Positions 1 to 5,432 of a stretch of DNA of 7,754 nt are shown in pieces. The DNA is from Bacillota bacterium (GTDB lineage Bacteria > Bacillota > Clostridia > Christensenellales > CAG-138), in contig JAEWWD010000216.1 of assembly GCA_023396535.1 (NCBI GenBank), positions 1 through 7,754 of the forward strand, given 5' to 3'. Position 1 is the first letter of the stretch; each line of letters opens with the position of its first letter. The position numbers were made by a program, and so were the translations under genes. Under the pieces are notes generated by a model. That model did no database searches and was not told the origin of the DNA. It worked only from the letters and a program-made list of their open reading frames with translations.

Positions 1-104
1 ACGCCGATATCCTCGCCCATGAAAAATACGTTTTCGTCCCGGCGCATTTCCTCGCTCATTGCTTCGTTAAGCGCGACCGCGTAAGTAATTTCTCTCATTG
101 CCAT
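1..104 (-). CDS. acoB: Dehydrogenase E1 component, beta subunit (partial, N-terminus only)
   Basis: Only the first 34 codons lie in the window; the gene continues past position 1. The visible start, MAMREITYAVALNEAM, followed by a segment ending FFMGEDIG, is the typical N-terminus of E1-beta subunits (AcoB/PdhB/BfmBAB type). These form an alpha2beta2 thiamine-diphosphate enzyme that decarboxylates a 2-oxoacid or cleaves acetoin and passes the acyl group to a lipoyl E2. The GEDIG motif near residues 31-35 is characteristic of the beta subunit's cofactor-binding half. The ATG has a GGGGG ribosome site at 113-117, 8 nt upstream, and lies only 13 nt after the stop of the E1-alpha gene, so the two are certainly co-transcribed. 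An in-frame ATG two codons on is an alternative start. Acetoin, pyruvate and branched-chain versions cannot be told apart from this fragment; acoB is given by family resemblance only. Confidence 0.85.
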   Translation of the reverse strand, partial: MAMREITYAVALNEAMSEEMRRDENVFFMGEDIG

Positions 105-117
105 ACTATTTTCCCCC

Positions 118-1128
118 TTACTCGGCATACACGCCGTTGAGCACGTCATTGACATCGGGCTCAGGGCTGTTCATGCCATATTCCACAGCGTGATCGATGA
201 CGGCGGTCGTCTTTGCGTCCATTTCGTCGATCTCCGCTTCGGTAAACAGCTTGTTTTCCAGCAGGAAATTCTTAAAACGCAATACCGGCATACGGTCCTT
301 CCACCATGCGATTTCGTCCTTGGTACGGTACAGGTTGCCGTCGCTCTTGGAATGGCCGGAAGTCCGGTACGTATGCTGGATCACCAGAACGGGGCCGTTT
401 TTAACGGCGTATTCACGCGCGCTTTTTACGGTGCAGTATACTTCCATGACGTTGTTACCGTCGCATTCCATGGATTTCATGCCGTAAGCTGCCGCGCGCT
501 TGTTGAGATCCAGTTCGCGCATGACATGATCGGTCGGCGTGGACATGCCGTAGCCGTTGTGTATCACGACAAATACGACGGGCAGGCTCCATACGGCGGC
601 CAGATTCATGGATTCATGAATAGCGCCCTCATTAGCCGCGCCGTCTCCGAAATAGGTCAGACAAATCCTGTCCAATCCTTTCTTTTTGGCAGTGAGCGCC
701 GCGCCGCAGCCTATGGGCGCATTCGCGCCGAGTATGCCGTTTGCGCCAAGTACTCCCTTATCAAAATCGCAGATGTGCATGGAACCGCCGCGGCCGCGGT
801 TTAGCCCTGTTTCCTTAGCGAGTATTTCCGCCATCATATGGTCCACATTGCAGCCCTTGCCGATGGCTTCTCCGTGACCTCTGTGGGTTGCAAGCATGTA
901 ATCGTCCTCATGCAGCGCGAGGCCGGTCCCGATGCCCGTGGCTTCTTCGCCGATGCCCAAATGCGTAGTGCCATGCACCATGCCCTTGCCGAACAGCTCA
1001 AATACCTTTTCTTCGAATTTTCGTGCGGTCATCATACCTTCCATCATACGGCGAAGGAGGGCTTTGTCCTGCGGGAGGGCGGGATCGGAACAAGTGCAGG
1101 TGAACGAATCAAGATTGATGTTTGACAA
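118..1128 (-). CDS. acoA: Thiamine-diphosphate dehydrogenase E1 component, alpha subunit (acetoin/pyruvate dehydrogenase type)
   Basis: This 336-residue protein matches the usual 320-335 aa of AcoA/PdhA E1-alpha subunits, which bind thiamine diphosphate with the beta subunit encoded next. Visible motifs: ARKFEEKV (35-42), HLGIGEEA (56-63), THRGHGEAIGKG (81-92), RGGSMHI (113-119), LGANGILGA (127-135), the diphosphate motif GDGAANEG at 161-168 and its partner HNGYGMSTP at 190-198, and the loop YRTSGHSKSD at 254-263 with the conserved His259. The first Asn of the usual ENNGY is His190, while the expected Mg ligands (Asp162, Asn191) remain. The frame is open upstream to 1401, but that extension contains a promoter and a terminator hairpin and shows no family similarity. 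I therefore chose TTG at 1128, which has AAAGGAAG at 1137-1144, 8 nt away. It is followed by E1-beta after 13 nt. Whether the substrate is acetoin, pyruvate or another 2-oxo compound is undecided. Confidence 0.9.
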   Translation of the reverse strand: MSNINLDSFTCTCSDPALPQDKALLRRMMEGMMTARKFEEKVFELFGKGMVHGTTHLGIGEEATGIGTGLALHEDDYMLATHRGHGEAIGKGCNVDHMMAEILAKETGLNRGRGGSMHICDFDKGVLGANGILGANAPIGCGAALTAKKKGLDRICLTYFGDGAANEGAIHESMNLAAVWSLPVVFVVIHNGYGMSTPTDHVMRELDLNKRAAAYGMKSMECDGNNVMEVYCTVKSAREYAVKNGPVLVIQHTYRTSGHSKSDGNLYRTKDEIAWWKDRMPVLRFKNFLLENKLFTEAEIDEMDAKTTAVIDHAVEYGMNSPEPDVNDVLNGVYAE

Positions 1129-1136
1129 TGCGACTA

Positions 1137-1144
1137 CTTCCTTT
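1137..1144 (-). promoter_or_regulatory. Ribosome binding site deciding the E1-alpha TTG start
   Basis: The minus-strand AAAGGAAG is followed after 8 nt by TTG at 1128. No ATG or GTG in frame nearby has a comparable site, and similarity to E1-alpha proteins begins shortly after. This sets the start 91 codons inside the open frame. Confidence 0.7.
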
Positions 1145-1162
1145 CGTAAACCGTAATATTTA

Positions 1163-1187
1163 CATATGAAAACATAGTTTCCATTTG
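1163..1187. promoter_or_regulatory. Imperfect palindrome in the E1 operon leader, candidate operator
   Basis: Arms CATATGAAAAC (1163-1173) and GTTTCCATTTG (1177-1187) are inverted repeats matching at 9 of 11 positions around a 3-nt centre (ATA). It lies about 10-30 bp downstream of the predicted transcription start of the E1 operon, a common place for a repressor site. A second short inverted repeat, ATTTG and CAAAT separated by 8 bp (1183-1200), overlaps it and covers the predicted start point. It contains TGAAA and TTTC half-sites reminiscent of the TTTCRTTT words near the DeoR gene, but spaced differently, so the binding protein is unknown. Confidence 0.4.
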
Positions 1188-1202
1188 ACCACTTACAAAT
1201 AT

Positions 1203-1232
1203 ATTGTAGCCCAATCAGCACGCATCTGTCAA
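1203..1232 (-). promoter_or_regulatory. Sigma-A type promoter of the E1-alpha/E1-beta operon
   Basis: On the minus strand TTGACA (1227-1232) and TACAAT (1203-1208) are separated by 18 bp, a near-consensus housekeeping promoter. Transcription should start near 1196, giving a leader of about 70 nt before the TTG start. It lies downstream of the terminator at 1291-1347, so the E1 genes form their own transcription unit. Confidence 0.75.
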
Positions 1233-1290
1233 CAATGCTTACAGCTATTCCGTGTAAAATTGGGGTCTTTTCGGAATTTTCACCGAATAA

Positions 1291-1347
1291 AACGGGATCT
1301 CTCCCTACCGCCGCGCCTGCGGCGCGGCGGTAGTCAGAAATCCCGTT
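1291..1347 (-). terminator. Rho-independent terminator between Enzyme I and E1-alpha
   Basis: A perfect 13-bp GC-rich stem, CTACCGCCGCGCC (1305-1317) with GGCGCGGCGGTAG (1321-1333) and a 3-nt loop, sits inside an outer 8-bp stem AACGGGAT (1291-1298) with ATCCCGTT (1340-1347). A symmetric 6-nt internal loop separates the two stems. On the minus strand the structure runs directly into TTTTATT, so it should end transcription coming from Enzyme I, whose stop codon is about 120 nt upstream. The remaining stretch 1348-1467 shows no gene or other signal that I can recognise. Confidence 0.7.
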
Positions 1348-1467
1348 GCCTTCTAGTGGGCTTATGCTTATTTTGGCTGGTTGCCTGCGTGGTATGCGCA
1401 AGCCGGTACTGGGATGGAATTTAGGTAGTTTCTAATTCATTCCCTTCCTGATTTAATTAGTGGTTAC

Positions 1468-3189
1468 TTAAAGTATTTCGTCCAGTTCTTCGTGGAGAAG
1501 ACGCTCTACATCCGCGGCGGTGGGCAGGTTGACGACGCGTTTCGCAAGCGCTTCCGCCTTTTCAATGGTCAATCCGGACAGCATTTTCTTAACCGGCGCG
1601 ACGGATGCGAAGCCCATGCTCAGCTTGCGCATGCCCAATCCCACCAGGACTGCCGCTGCCAGAGGATCCCCGCCCATTTCGCCGCAAACGCTCACAGGTT
1701 TGCCCGCCAGCTTGAATTGTTCCACAACATAGCCGATCAGCCGGAACATGGCCGGATGATAACTTTGATAGTACTGGGCGACCACGGGGTTCAGCCTGTC
1801 TACCGCCGTCATGTACTGGCAAAGATCATTGGAGCCGATGCTGGCAAAATCCACTTCCTTTGCCGCAAGATCAGCCACGAGCGCGATGGAGGGGATCTCC
1901 ACCATGATGCCCAGCTTGTGGTTGGGATTGTAGGGGATACCCTCTGCGGTAAGCTCCGCCTTCGCTTCTTCGACGTACGCTTTTGCGCGGCGGATATCGT
2001 CCAGACTTGCCACCATGGGCAGCATGATCCACAGGTTGCCGTATACGGAGGCGCGCAGCGCGGCGCGCAACTGTGTTTTGAATATGTCGGGGTAGGTGAA
2101 ACAAAGACGCAGCGCGCGATTGCCGAGGAACGGATTATCCTCGTGCGGGAGCTCCATGCATTCGAGCTGCTTGTCGCCGCCGATATCCAGCGTGCGCAGC
2201 GTGACCGGGCGCTCGCCGTAACGCATCAGCACCTTCTTATAGGCGTCAAACTGTGCGTCCTCGGTGGGAAGCTGGGGCGTTTCCATATAGAATATTTCCG
2301 TGCGGAACAGGCCGACGCCGTCGGTGTATTGGCTGCCGGAGAGCTCCTGTTCGCCCGCGGAGCCTATATTGAGATGTACTTCCACGTTGACGCCATCCGC
2401 AGTGAGCGGCTTTTCATCGAGGAAGCGCTTGATTTCCAGCGCGCGGATACGATATGCGTCCCGCTTTTTTGTATAGTCGGTCACGATCTCTTCGGAAGGC
2501 TCGGTAAATATGTCTCCGCGGATAGCGTCTACGACGATGGACATCCCTGTACGAACGGCATTGAGCAGCCCGGGTACGCCCAGCACCGCGGGGATTTCAT
2601 AACTGCGCGCAATGATGGCGGAGTGGGAGGTGGGGCCTCCCATTTCAGTGATGATGGCAAGAACCTTTTCCCTGTCCAGCGTGGCGGTGTCTGAGGGGAA
2701 TAAATCTTCCGCCGCCACGATGTACGGCTTATCCAGCGTCGCGAGGTTGTTTTCCGGCTTCCCGGCCCAGCAGCGCAGCAGGCGGACGCGCACGTCCTTC
2801 AGGTCGGCGGCGCGCTCTCTTATCAGCTCGTCGGGAATTTCTGAAAACATCTGTATGAATTTTTCATATACCTGCTGAATCGCGTGATCCGGTGAAACGT
2901 GCTCGTTGGAGATGAGATCGTTGATCTCCTCCTCCAGCGCGATATCCGAAAGGATATCCTGATGCGCGACGAATATCTTTGCCTTTTCAGGGTCGTCTTT
3001 TTCCATGCGCTCTACAATGCCCGCAAGTTCCGCTGCCGCGGCGTCCTTTGCCGACGCATATCTTGCGAGGTTTTCCTGAACCTCGTTTTCCGCGATAGGG
3101 GATTTGTTGATCACGGGAGAGAAGGGCCTGTACACGTATACCTCGCCTATCGCTATGCCCGGGGATACCGGATTGCCTTTCATCATCAT
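1468..3189 (-). CDS. ptsI: PTS Enzyme I (phosphoenolpyruvate-protein phosphotransferase)
   Basis: This 573-residue protein is full length for cytoplasmic Enzyme I, which takes phosphate from PEP onto a histidine and passes it to HPr or an HPr-like protein. The phospho-histidine motif GGPTSHSAIIARS places the active His at 189. The PEP-binding barrel shows FRTE (Arg296), LRTLDIGGDK (Arg332), VEIP (Glu431), SNDLCQY (Asp455) and VCGEM (Cys502), all at positions I expect from the E. coli enzyme, so it looks catalytically intact. Small departures are SNDLC for the usual TNDLT and GNRA for GWRA. Three consecutive ATGs (3189, 3186, 3183) follow AGGAGG at 3194-3199; the second (7-nt spacing) is best placed. 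It lies 56 bp after the DeoR gene, probably in the same operon. No HPr or EII gene is visible. It may be the general Enzyme I or a specialised paralogue, for example one feeding a DhaM-type kinase. Confidence 0.92.
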   Translation of the reverse strand: MMMKGNPVSPGIAIGEVYVYRPFSPVINKSPIAENEVQENLARYASAKDAAAAELAGIVERMEKDDPEKAKIFVAHQDILSDIALEEEINDLISNEHVSPDHAIQQVYEKFIQMFSEIPDELIRERAADLKDVRVRLLRCWAGKPENNLATLDKPYIVAAEDLFPSDTATLDREKVLAIITEMGGPTSHSAIIARSYEIPAVLGVPGLLNAVRTGMSIVVDAIRGDIFTEPSEEIVTDYTKKRDAYRIRALEIKRFLDEKPLTADGVNVEVHLNIGSAGEQELSGSQYTDGVGLFRTEIFYMETPQLPTEDAQFDAYKKVLMRYGERPVTLRTLDIGGDKQLECMELPHEDNPFLGNRALRLCFTYPDIFKTQLRAALRASVYGNLWIMLPMVASLDDIRRAKAYVEEAKAELTAEGIPYNPNHKLGIMVEIPSIALVADLAAKEVDFASIGSNDLCQYMTAVDRLNPVVAQYYQSYHPAMFRLIGYVVEQFKLAGKPVSVCGEMGGDPLAAAVLVGLGMRKLSMGFASVAPVKKMLSGLTIEKAEALAKRVVNLPTAADVERLLHEELDEIL

Positions 3190-3245
3190 ACTTCCTCCTG
3201 AAACATATTATATAGAATATTTTGGAAATTGTGGTATTTGATTTT

Positions 3246-4028
3246 TTATGCGGTAGCTTCCGCGACGATGAGCTCAACGCCCGTCCGTTCCAGCTCACTA
3301 CGATACAGGGGATCTATTCCACTGTCCGTGATCAGAAAATCCACGCCTGAAATGGGACATATAACGCCCAGCGTAATGACCTTCATTTTACTGGAATCCG
3401 CAAGAACATAGGACTGGCTGGCTGATTCTATAATACAGCGCTTGAGCTCGCATTCAAACAAATTTTGCGTCGTATAGCCCGTTTTGATATCGATACCGTT
3501 TACGCCTATGAACGCTTTATCCACATGCAGGCCGCGTATTGTGGTGGTTGCGATGGGTCCCATCGTGGTGAATAATGTGCGCCGAATGATGCCGCCTATC
3601 TGTACGACCTCAATATGCCTGCAGGGCGCCAGCTCATATGCCGTATGAATAGCGGTGGTAATGACGGTGAGTCCTTTTTTGTCTCCGTCGCGAAGCAGGT
3701 AGGCGAGTTCCTGGTTGGTTGTAGACGCATCCAGCAACAGCGCGTCGTTGTCCGAAATGTGCTTGTATGCCTCTATGGCGATCAAGCGCTTTTCAGCTAC
3801 GTTGATTTTCTGCATTTCAGAAAGGGACATTTCGATTGCGGCTTTGGTCAGCCTGGCGGCTCCGCCGTGAATCCTGCGCAGAGCGCCGCGCTCCTCCAAC
3901 TCCTTTAAATCCTTACGGATCGTAACCTCAGAAATATCGAATTCGCGGCTAAGGTCGGCTACATAGACCCGCTCATGCTGCTGCAGCCGGGTTAAAATAG
4001 CTTGCTTCCTCTTTTCTACTTGCTTCAT
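3246..4028 (-). CDS. DeoR-family transcriptional regulator
   Basis: The 260-residue length is standard for DeoR/GlpR repressors of sugar or polyol catabolism, whose effector is usually a phosphorylated intermediate. The N-terminal winged helix-turn-helix spans roughly residues 5-57, with VADLSREFDISEVTIRKDL followed by the signature RRIHGGA (51-57). The C-terminal sensor domain has the phosphate-binding type motifs LDASTTNQELA (99-109), VQIGGIIR (142-149), DKAFIGVNGID (170-180), ECELKR (192-197) and VLADSSKM (208-215). ATG at 4028 is preceded by GGGAGGAA around 4038-4045. Enzyme I follows after 56 bp, so the two are likely co-transcribed. TTTCRTTT words on both sides of its promoter suggest autoregulation, and the same word near the PHP gene suggests a second target. 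The effector cannot be deduced from sequence, so no symbol is given. Confidence 0.93.
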   Translation of the reverse strand: MKQVEKRKQAILTRLQQHERVYVADLSREFDISEVTIRKDLKELEERGALRRIHGGAARLTKAAIEMSLSEMQKINVAEKRLIAIEAYKHISDNDALLLDASTTNQELAYLLRDGDKKGLTVITTAIHTAYELAPCRHIEVVQIGGIIRRTLFTTMGPIATTTIRGLHVDKAFIGVNGIDIKTGYTTQNLFECELKRCIIESASQSYVLADSSKMKVITLGVICPISGVDFLITDSGIDPLYRSELERTGVELIVAEATA

Positions 4029-4210
4029 GCGCTTTCGTTCCTCCCGAAACCGAAATGAGGAGCATTGGACATCAGCAGTTTCTTATCTGGGCGTTTCGAT
4101 ACTGAATAGGCTGCAGGGCCTAAGGGAATTGCCGCTAAGCATCTCTTCCTTGGAAGCATGATAAGATTGCCGACTGCACGGACAAAGGAATACTTGTATT
4201 TCGTTTCGCT
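4029..4210 (-). other. Long untranslated leader of the DeoR-family gene
   Basis: About 180 nt separate the predicted transcription start (near 4210) from the DeoR ATG. I see no riboswitch that I recognise and no terminator-like hairpin with a T-run. There is a short palindrome CTTCCTTGGAAG at 4145-4156. An open frame runs through the leader and ends by a 4-nt ATGA overlap with the DeoR start, but none of its internal ATGs has a ribosome site. The upstream remainder, 4245-4426, is described under its own entries. Confidence 0.4.
4199..4206 (+). promoter_or_regulatory. TTTCGTTT word downstream of the DeoR promoter, candidate operator
   Basis: TTTCGTTT begins a cluster of TTTC direct repeats, TTTCGTTTCGCTTTCATG (4199-4216), lying between the -10 box and about +12 of the regulator's own transcript. 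From memory, the TTTCRTTT core resembles operators of DeoR-family members such as AgaR. A second copy lies 66 bp away at 4265-4272. Position and repetition support autorepression, but this is inferred. Confidence 0.45.
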
Positions 4211-4216
4211 TTCATG

Positions 4217-4244
4217 ATTGTACCATAACGTAAGCATGTGTCAA
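4217..4244 (-). promoter_or_regulatory. Sigma-A type promoter of the DeoR-Enzyme I operon
   Basis: On the minus strand TTGACA (4239-4244) and TACAAT (4217-4222) are separated by 16 bp, slightly short but with strong hexamers. Transcription should start near 4210. TTTCGTTT words lie on both sides of it, at 4199 and 4265. Confidence 0.72.
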
Positions 4245-4264
4245 TAGAAACGGGTCATCGGGGG

Positions 4265-4272
4265 TTTCGTTT
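4265..4272 (+). promoter_or_regulatory. Second TTTCGTTT word, upstream of the DeoR promoter
   Basis: An exact copy of the word at 4199-4206, in the same orientation and 66 bp away, placed about 20 bp upstream of the -35 box. The pair could allow cooperative or looping repression by the DeoR-family protein. This is inference from position. Confidence 0.38.
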
Positions 4273-4350
4273 GCCTGGAACAGCGTGTTAATCGCTTAAG
4301 CCGGATTGCCGGCCAAACGGTTATTTATGCCTGCTTATCTCACTAACAAG

Positions 4351-4382
4351 TCGGAAATTCAACACTGTGTCCAGTATTCCGA
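4351..4382. promoter_or_regulatory. Nested inverted repeat of unknown role
   Basis: Outer arms TCGGAA (4351-4356) and TTCCGA (4377-4382) surround an inner ACAC-T-GTGT (4362-4370), nearly on the same centre. It lies between the aldolase terminator and the DeoR promoter, where no gene is visible. It could be a protein site or chance; the arms are short. Confidence 0.25.
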
Positions 4383-4426
4383 TAGGGCAGGAGGCCACAT
4401 ACTTGTAAGGAAGAACAAATATTAAG

Positions 4427-4478
4427 GGTATAGAGAAGGAGCCCCGGTAAAAGCCGGGGCTCCTCACTGTTCTATACC
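4427..4478 (-). terminator. Terminator of the class II aldolase gene
   Basis: A perfect 11-bp stem AGGAGCCCCGG (4437-4447) with CCGGGGCTCCT (4454-4464) and a 6-nt loop lies inside an outer 8-bp stem GGTATAGA (4427-4434) with TCTATACC (4471-4478). The outer arm abuts the aldolase stop codon. On the minus strand the inner stem is followed by a moderately T-rich stretch (TTCTCTATACCC, then TTAATATTTGTTC) rather than a pure T-run. Confidence 0.7.
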
Positions 4479-5153
4479 TTATACCTTCTTTACCACGTCT
4501 TCAGGCATGTCGCCGGTATTCTGGCCGTAATAATCGAATACCCTGACCGCCTGCTCCACCTGTGCGTCCGTCAATTGCGCGACAGGACCGGCCGATTTGG
4601 CGATGAGATAGGTCTTGGCGGCTTCCTCAAGATATACGCAGGCATACAATGCCTCGCGCAGAGATTTGCCAACCGCCATGACGCCGTGATGCTTAAGTAT
4701 TACCGCGAGCTGATTACCCAGATTGTTTACGGTTTCAATACCCATATCGAGGCTTGCGGCGGAACTGAAGGGGCATACCTTCACCGGGCCCTTTGTGGCG
4801 TTGGCGAGCGTGGTGACCACAACGGGAAATTCATCCTGAACCAGTCCGAGGGCGGTCGCATAAGGCTGATGCGTATGTATGACCGCATTGATATCGGGGC
4901 GGTGCCGGAAAATGTAAAGCAATGCCTGGGTATCCACGGAGGGTTTTCGCGTACCTTCCTTAATGTTGCCGTCGAGATCCACAACGAGCACATCGTCGGG
5001 AACCATATCGGCGTAAATCATACCGGACGGGGTCACCAGAATATCGTTGTTTTCCATGCGAACGCTTACGTTTCCGCCGGAAAGCGCAATCAGATCGTAA
5101 CGATCCATCGCTATGCCCGCATTGATGACCTCCTGCTTCTGTTGTTCATACAT
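4479..5153 (-). CDS. Class II aldolase/adducin family protein, L-ribulose-5-phosphate 4-epimerase-like
   Basis: This 224-residue cytoplasmic protein belongs to the zinc-dependent AraD/FucA family, which makes or breaks C-C bonds next to a phosphorylated hydroxyketone. Visible motifs: LSGGNVSVR (24-32) and TPSG (41-44) for phosphate and enediolate binding, KPSVDT (70-75), zinc ligands His93 and His95 in VIHTH and His156 in KHHGV, and the C-terminal YYGQ (208-211). Asp74 stands where AraD epimerases have Asp and fuculose aldolases have Glu, and YYGQ matches the AraD tail, which favours an epimerase-like ancestry. However, the Asp of TTHADYFYG in E. coli AraD (residue 120) aligns with Asn118 (TTLANATKG), so true AraD activity is doubtful. 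ATG at 5153 has AGGAGG at 5163-5168. It has its own promoter and terminator. The exact substrate is unknown. Confidence 0.85.
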   Translation of the reverse strand: MYEQQKQEVINAGIAMDRYDLIALSGGNVSVRMENNDILVTPSGMIYADMVPDDVLVVDLDGNIKEGTRKPSVDTQALLYIFRHRPDINAVIHTHQPYATALGLVQDEFPVVVTTLANATKGPVKVCPFSSAASLDMGIETVNNLGNQLAVILKHHGVMAVGKSLREALYACVYLEEAAKTYLIAKSAGPVAQLTDAQVEQAVRVFDYYGQNTGDMPEDVVKKV

Positions 5154-5201
5154 ATGTCTTATCCTCCTGAATAGATCGGCAGATGCGATAATGCCGGCAC
5201 C

Positions 5202-5230
5202 AGTATACTACCCCTAAAAACACAGGTCAA
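5202..5230 (-). promoter_or_regulatory. Sigma-A type promoter of the class II aldolase gene
   Basis: On the minus strand TTGACC (5225-5230) and TATACT (5202-5207) are spaced by exactly 17 bp. Transcription should start near 5195, inside an 8-bp palindrome TGCCGGCA (5192-5199), about 40 nt before the ATG. No TTTCRTTT word is present here. Confidence 0.7.
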
Positions 5231-5278
5231 TGATGTTTCATAGGCTTTGGCATGATTACGGCGTGTCTATTTGCCTGC

Positions 5279-5292
5279 CTTTCAGTTGAAAG
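5279..5292. promoter_or_regulatory. Palindrome CTTTCA-GT-TGAAAG between divergent genes
   Basis: A perfect inverted repeat with 6-bp arms and a 2-bp centre lies midway between the aldolase and PHP promoters. Its TTTC and GAAA half-sites with a 2-bp centre recall the candidate operator at 5373-5390, but in the opposite half-site order. A role as an operator is possible and unproven. Confidence 0.3.
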
Positions 5293-5331
5293 CACTTGAT
5301 TGTTGGCTCACGCCCGGAGTCTGTGGTGCTA

Positions 5332-5360
5332 TTGTATAGCATAAAGCGATCTGATAAAAT
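5332..5360 (+). promoter_or_regulatory. Probable promoter of the PHP phosphoesterase gene
   Basis: An extended -10, TG-A-TAAAAT (5352-5360), lies 17 bp after a weak -35 TTGTAT (5332-5337). Transcription would start near 5367, directly before the TTTCRTTT near-palindrome at 5373-5390, leaving a leader of about 65 nt. The -35 is poor, so assignment is moderate. Confidence 0.45.
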
Positions 5361-5372
5361 GAATTCCAATCG

Positions 5373-5390
5373 AAATGAAAAGTTTCGTTT
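5373..5390. promoter_or_regulatory. Near-palindromic TTTCRTTT site, candidate DeoR operator
   Basis: AAATGAAA-AG-TTTCGTTT is an inverted repeat matching at 7 of 8 positions. Its right arm is the same TTTCGTTT word found twice around the DeoR promoter, and its left arm read on the other strand is TTTCATTT. It lies just after the probable start of the PHP transcript, where a bound repressor would block transcription. This links the DeoR-family regulator to the PHP gene by inference. Confidence 0.5.
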
Positions 5391-5432
5391 GTAAAAATGA
5401 CTTTTAGGTCTTTACACAGGAGTATAGCGCAC

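Noticed and set aside
190..804. 204-codon plus-strand open frame opposite E1-alpha
   Set aside because: Shadow of the E1-alpha gene with no recognisable motif.
1291..1347. T-box or other riboswitch controlling the E1 operon
   Set aside because: The hairpin lies upstream of the E1 promoter, so it is not in that transcript, and no T-box or riboswitch signature was found.
1129..1401. N-terminal extension of the E1-alpha frame by 91 codons to an ATG at 1401
   Set aside because: The extension crosses a strong terminator hairpin and a near-consensus promoter, has no family similarity, and a TTG with a good ribosome site gives the normal protein length.
1492..2694. 400-codon plus-strand open frame opposite Enzyme I
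   Set aside because: It is the antisense of a well-supported gene; its composition (rich in His, Arg, Gln, Ala) is typical of a shadow frame and no domain is recognisable.
3207..3212. TATAAT as a separate promoter for Enzyme I
   Set aside because: There is no acceptable -35 at the right distance, and the start would fall about 11 nt before the ATG, within or at the ribosome site.
4025..4237. 70-codon minus-strand frame in the DeoR leader
   Set aside because: Its first ATG lies upstream of the predicted transcription start, internal ATGs lack ribosome sites, and the sequence shows no recognisable family; kept only as a remark on the leader.
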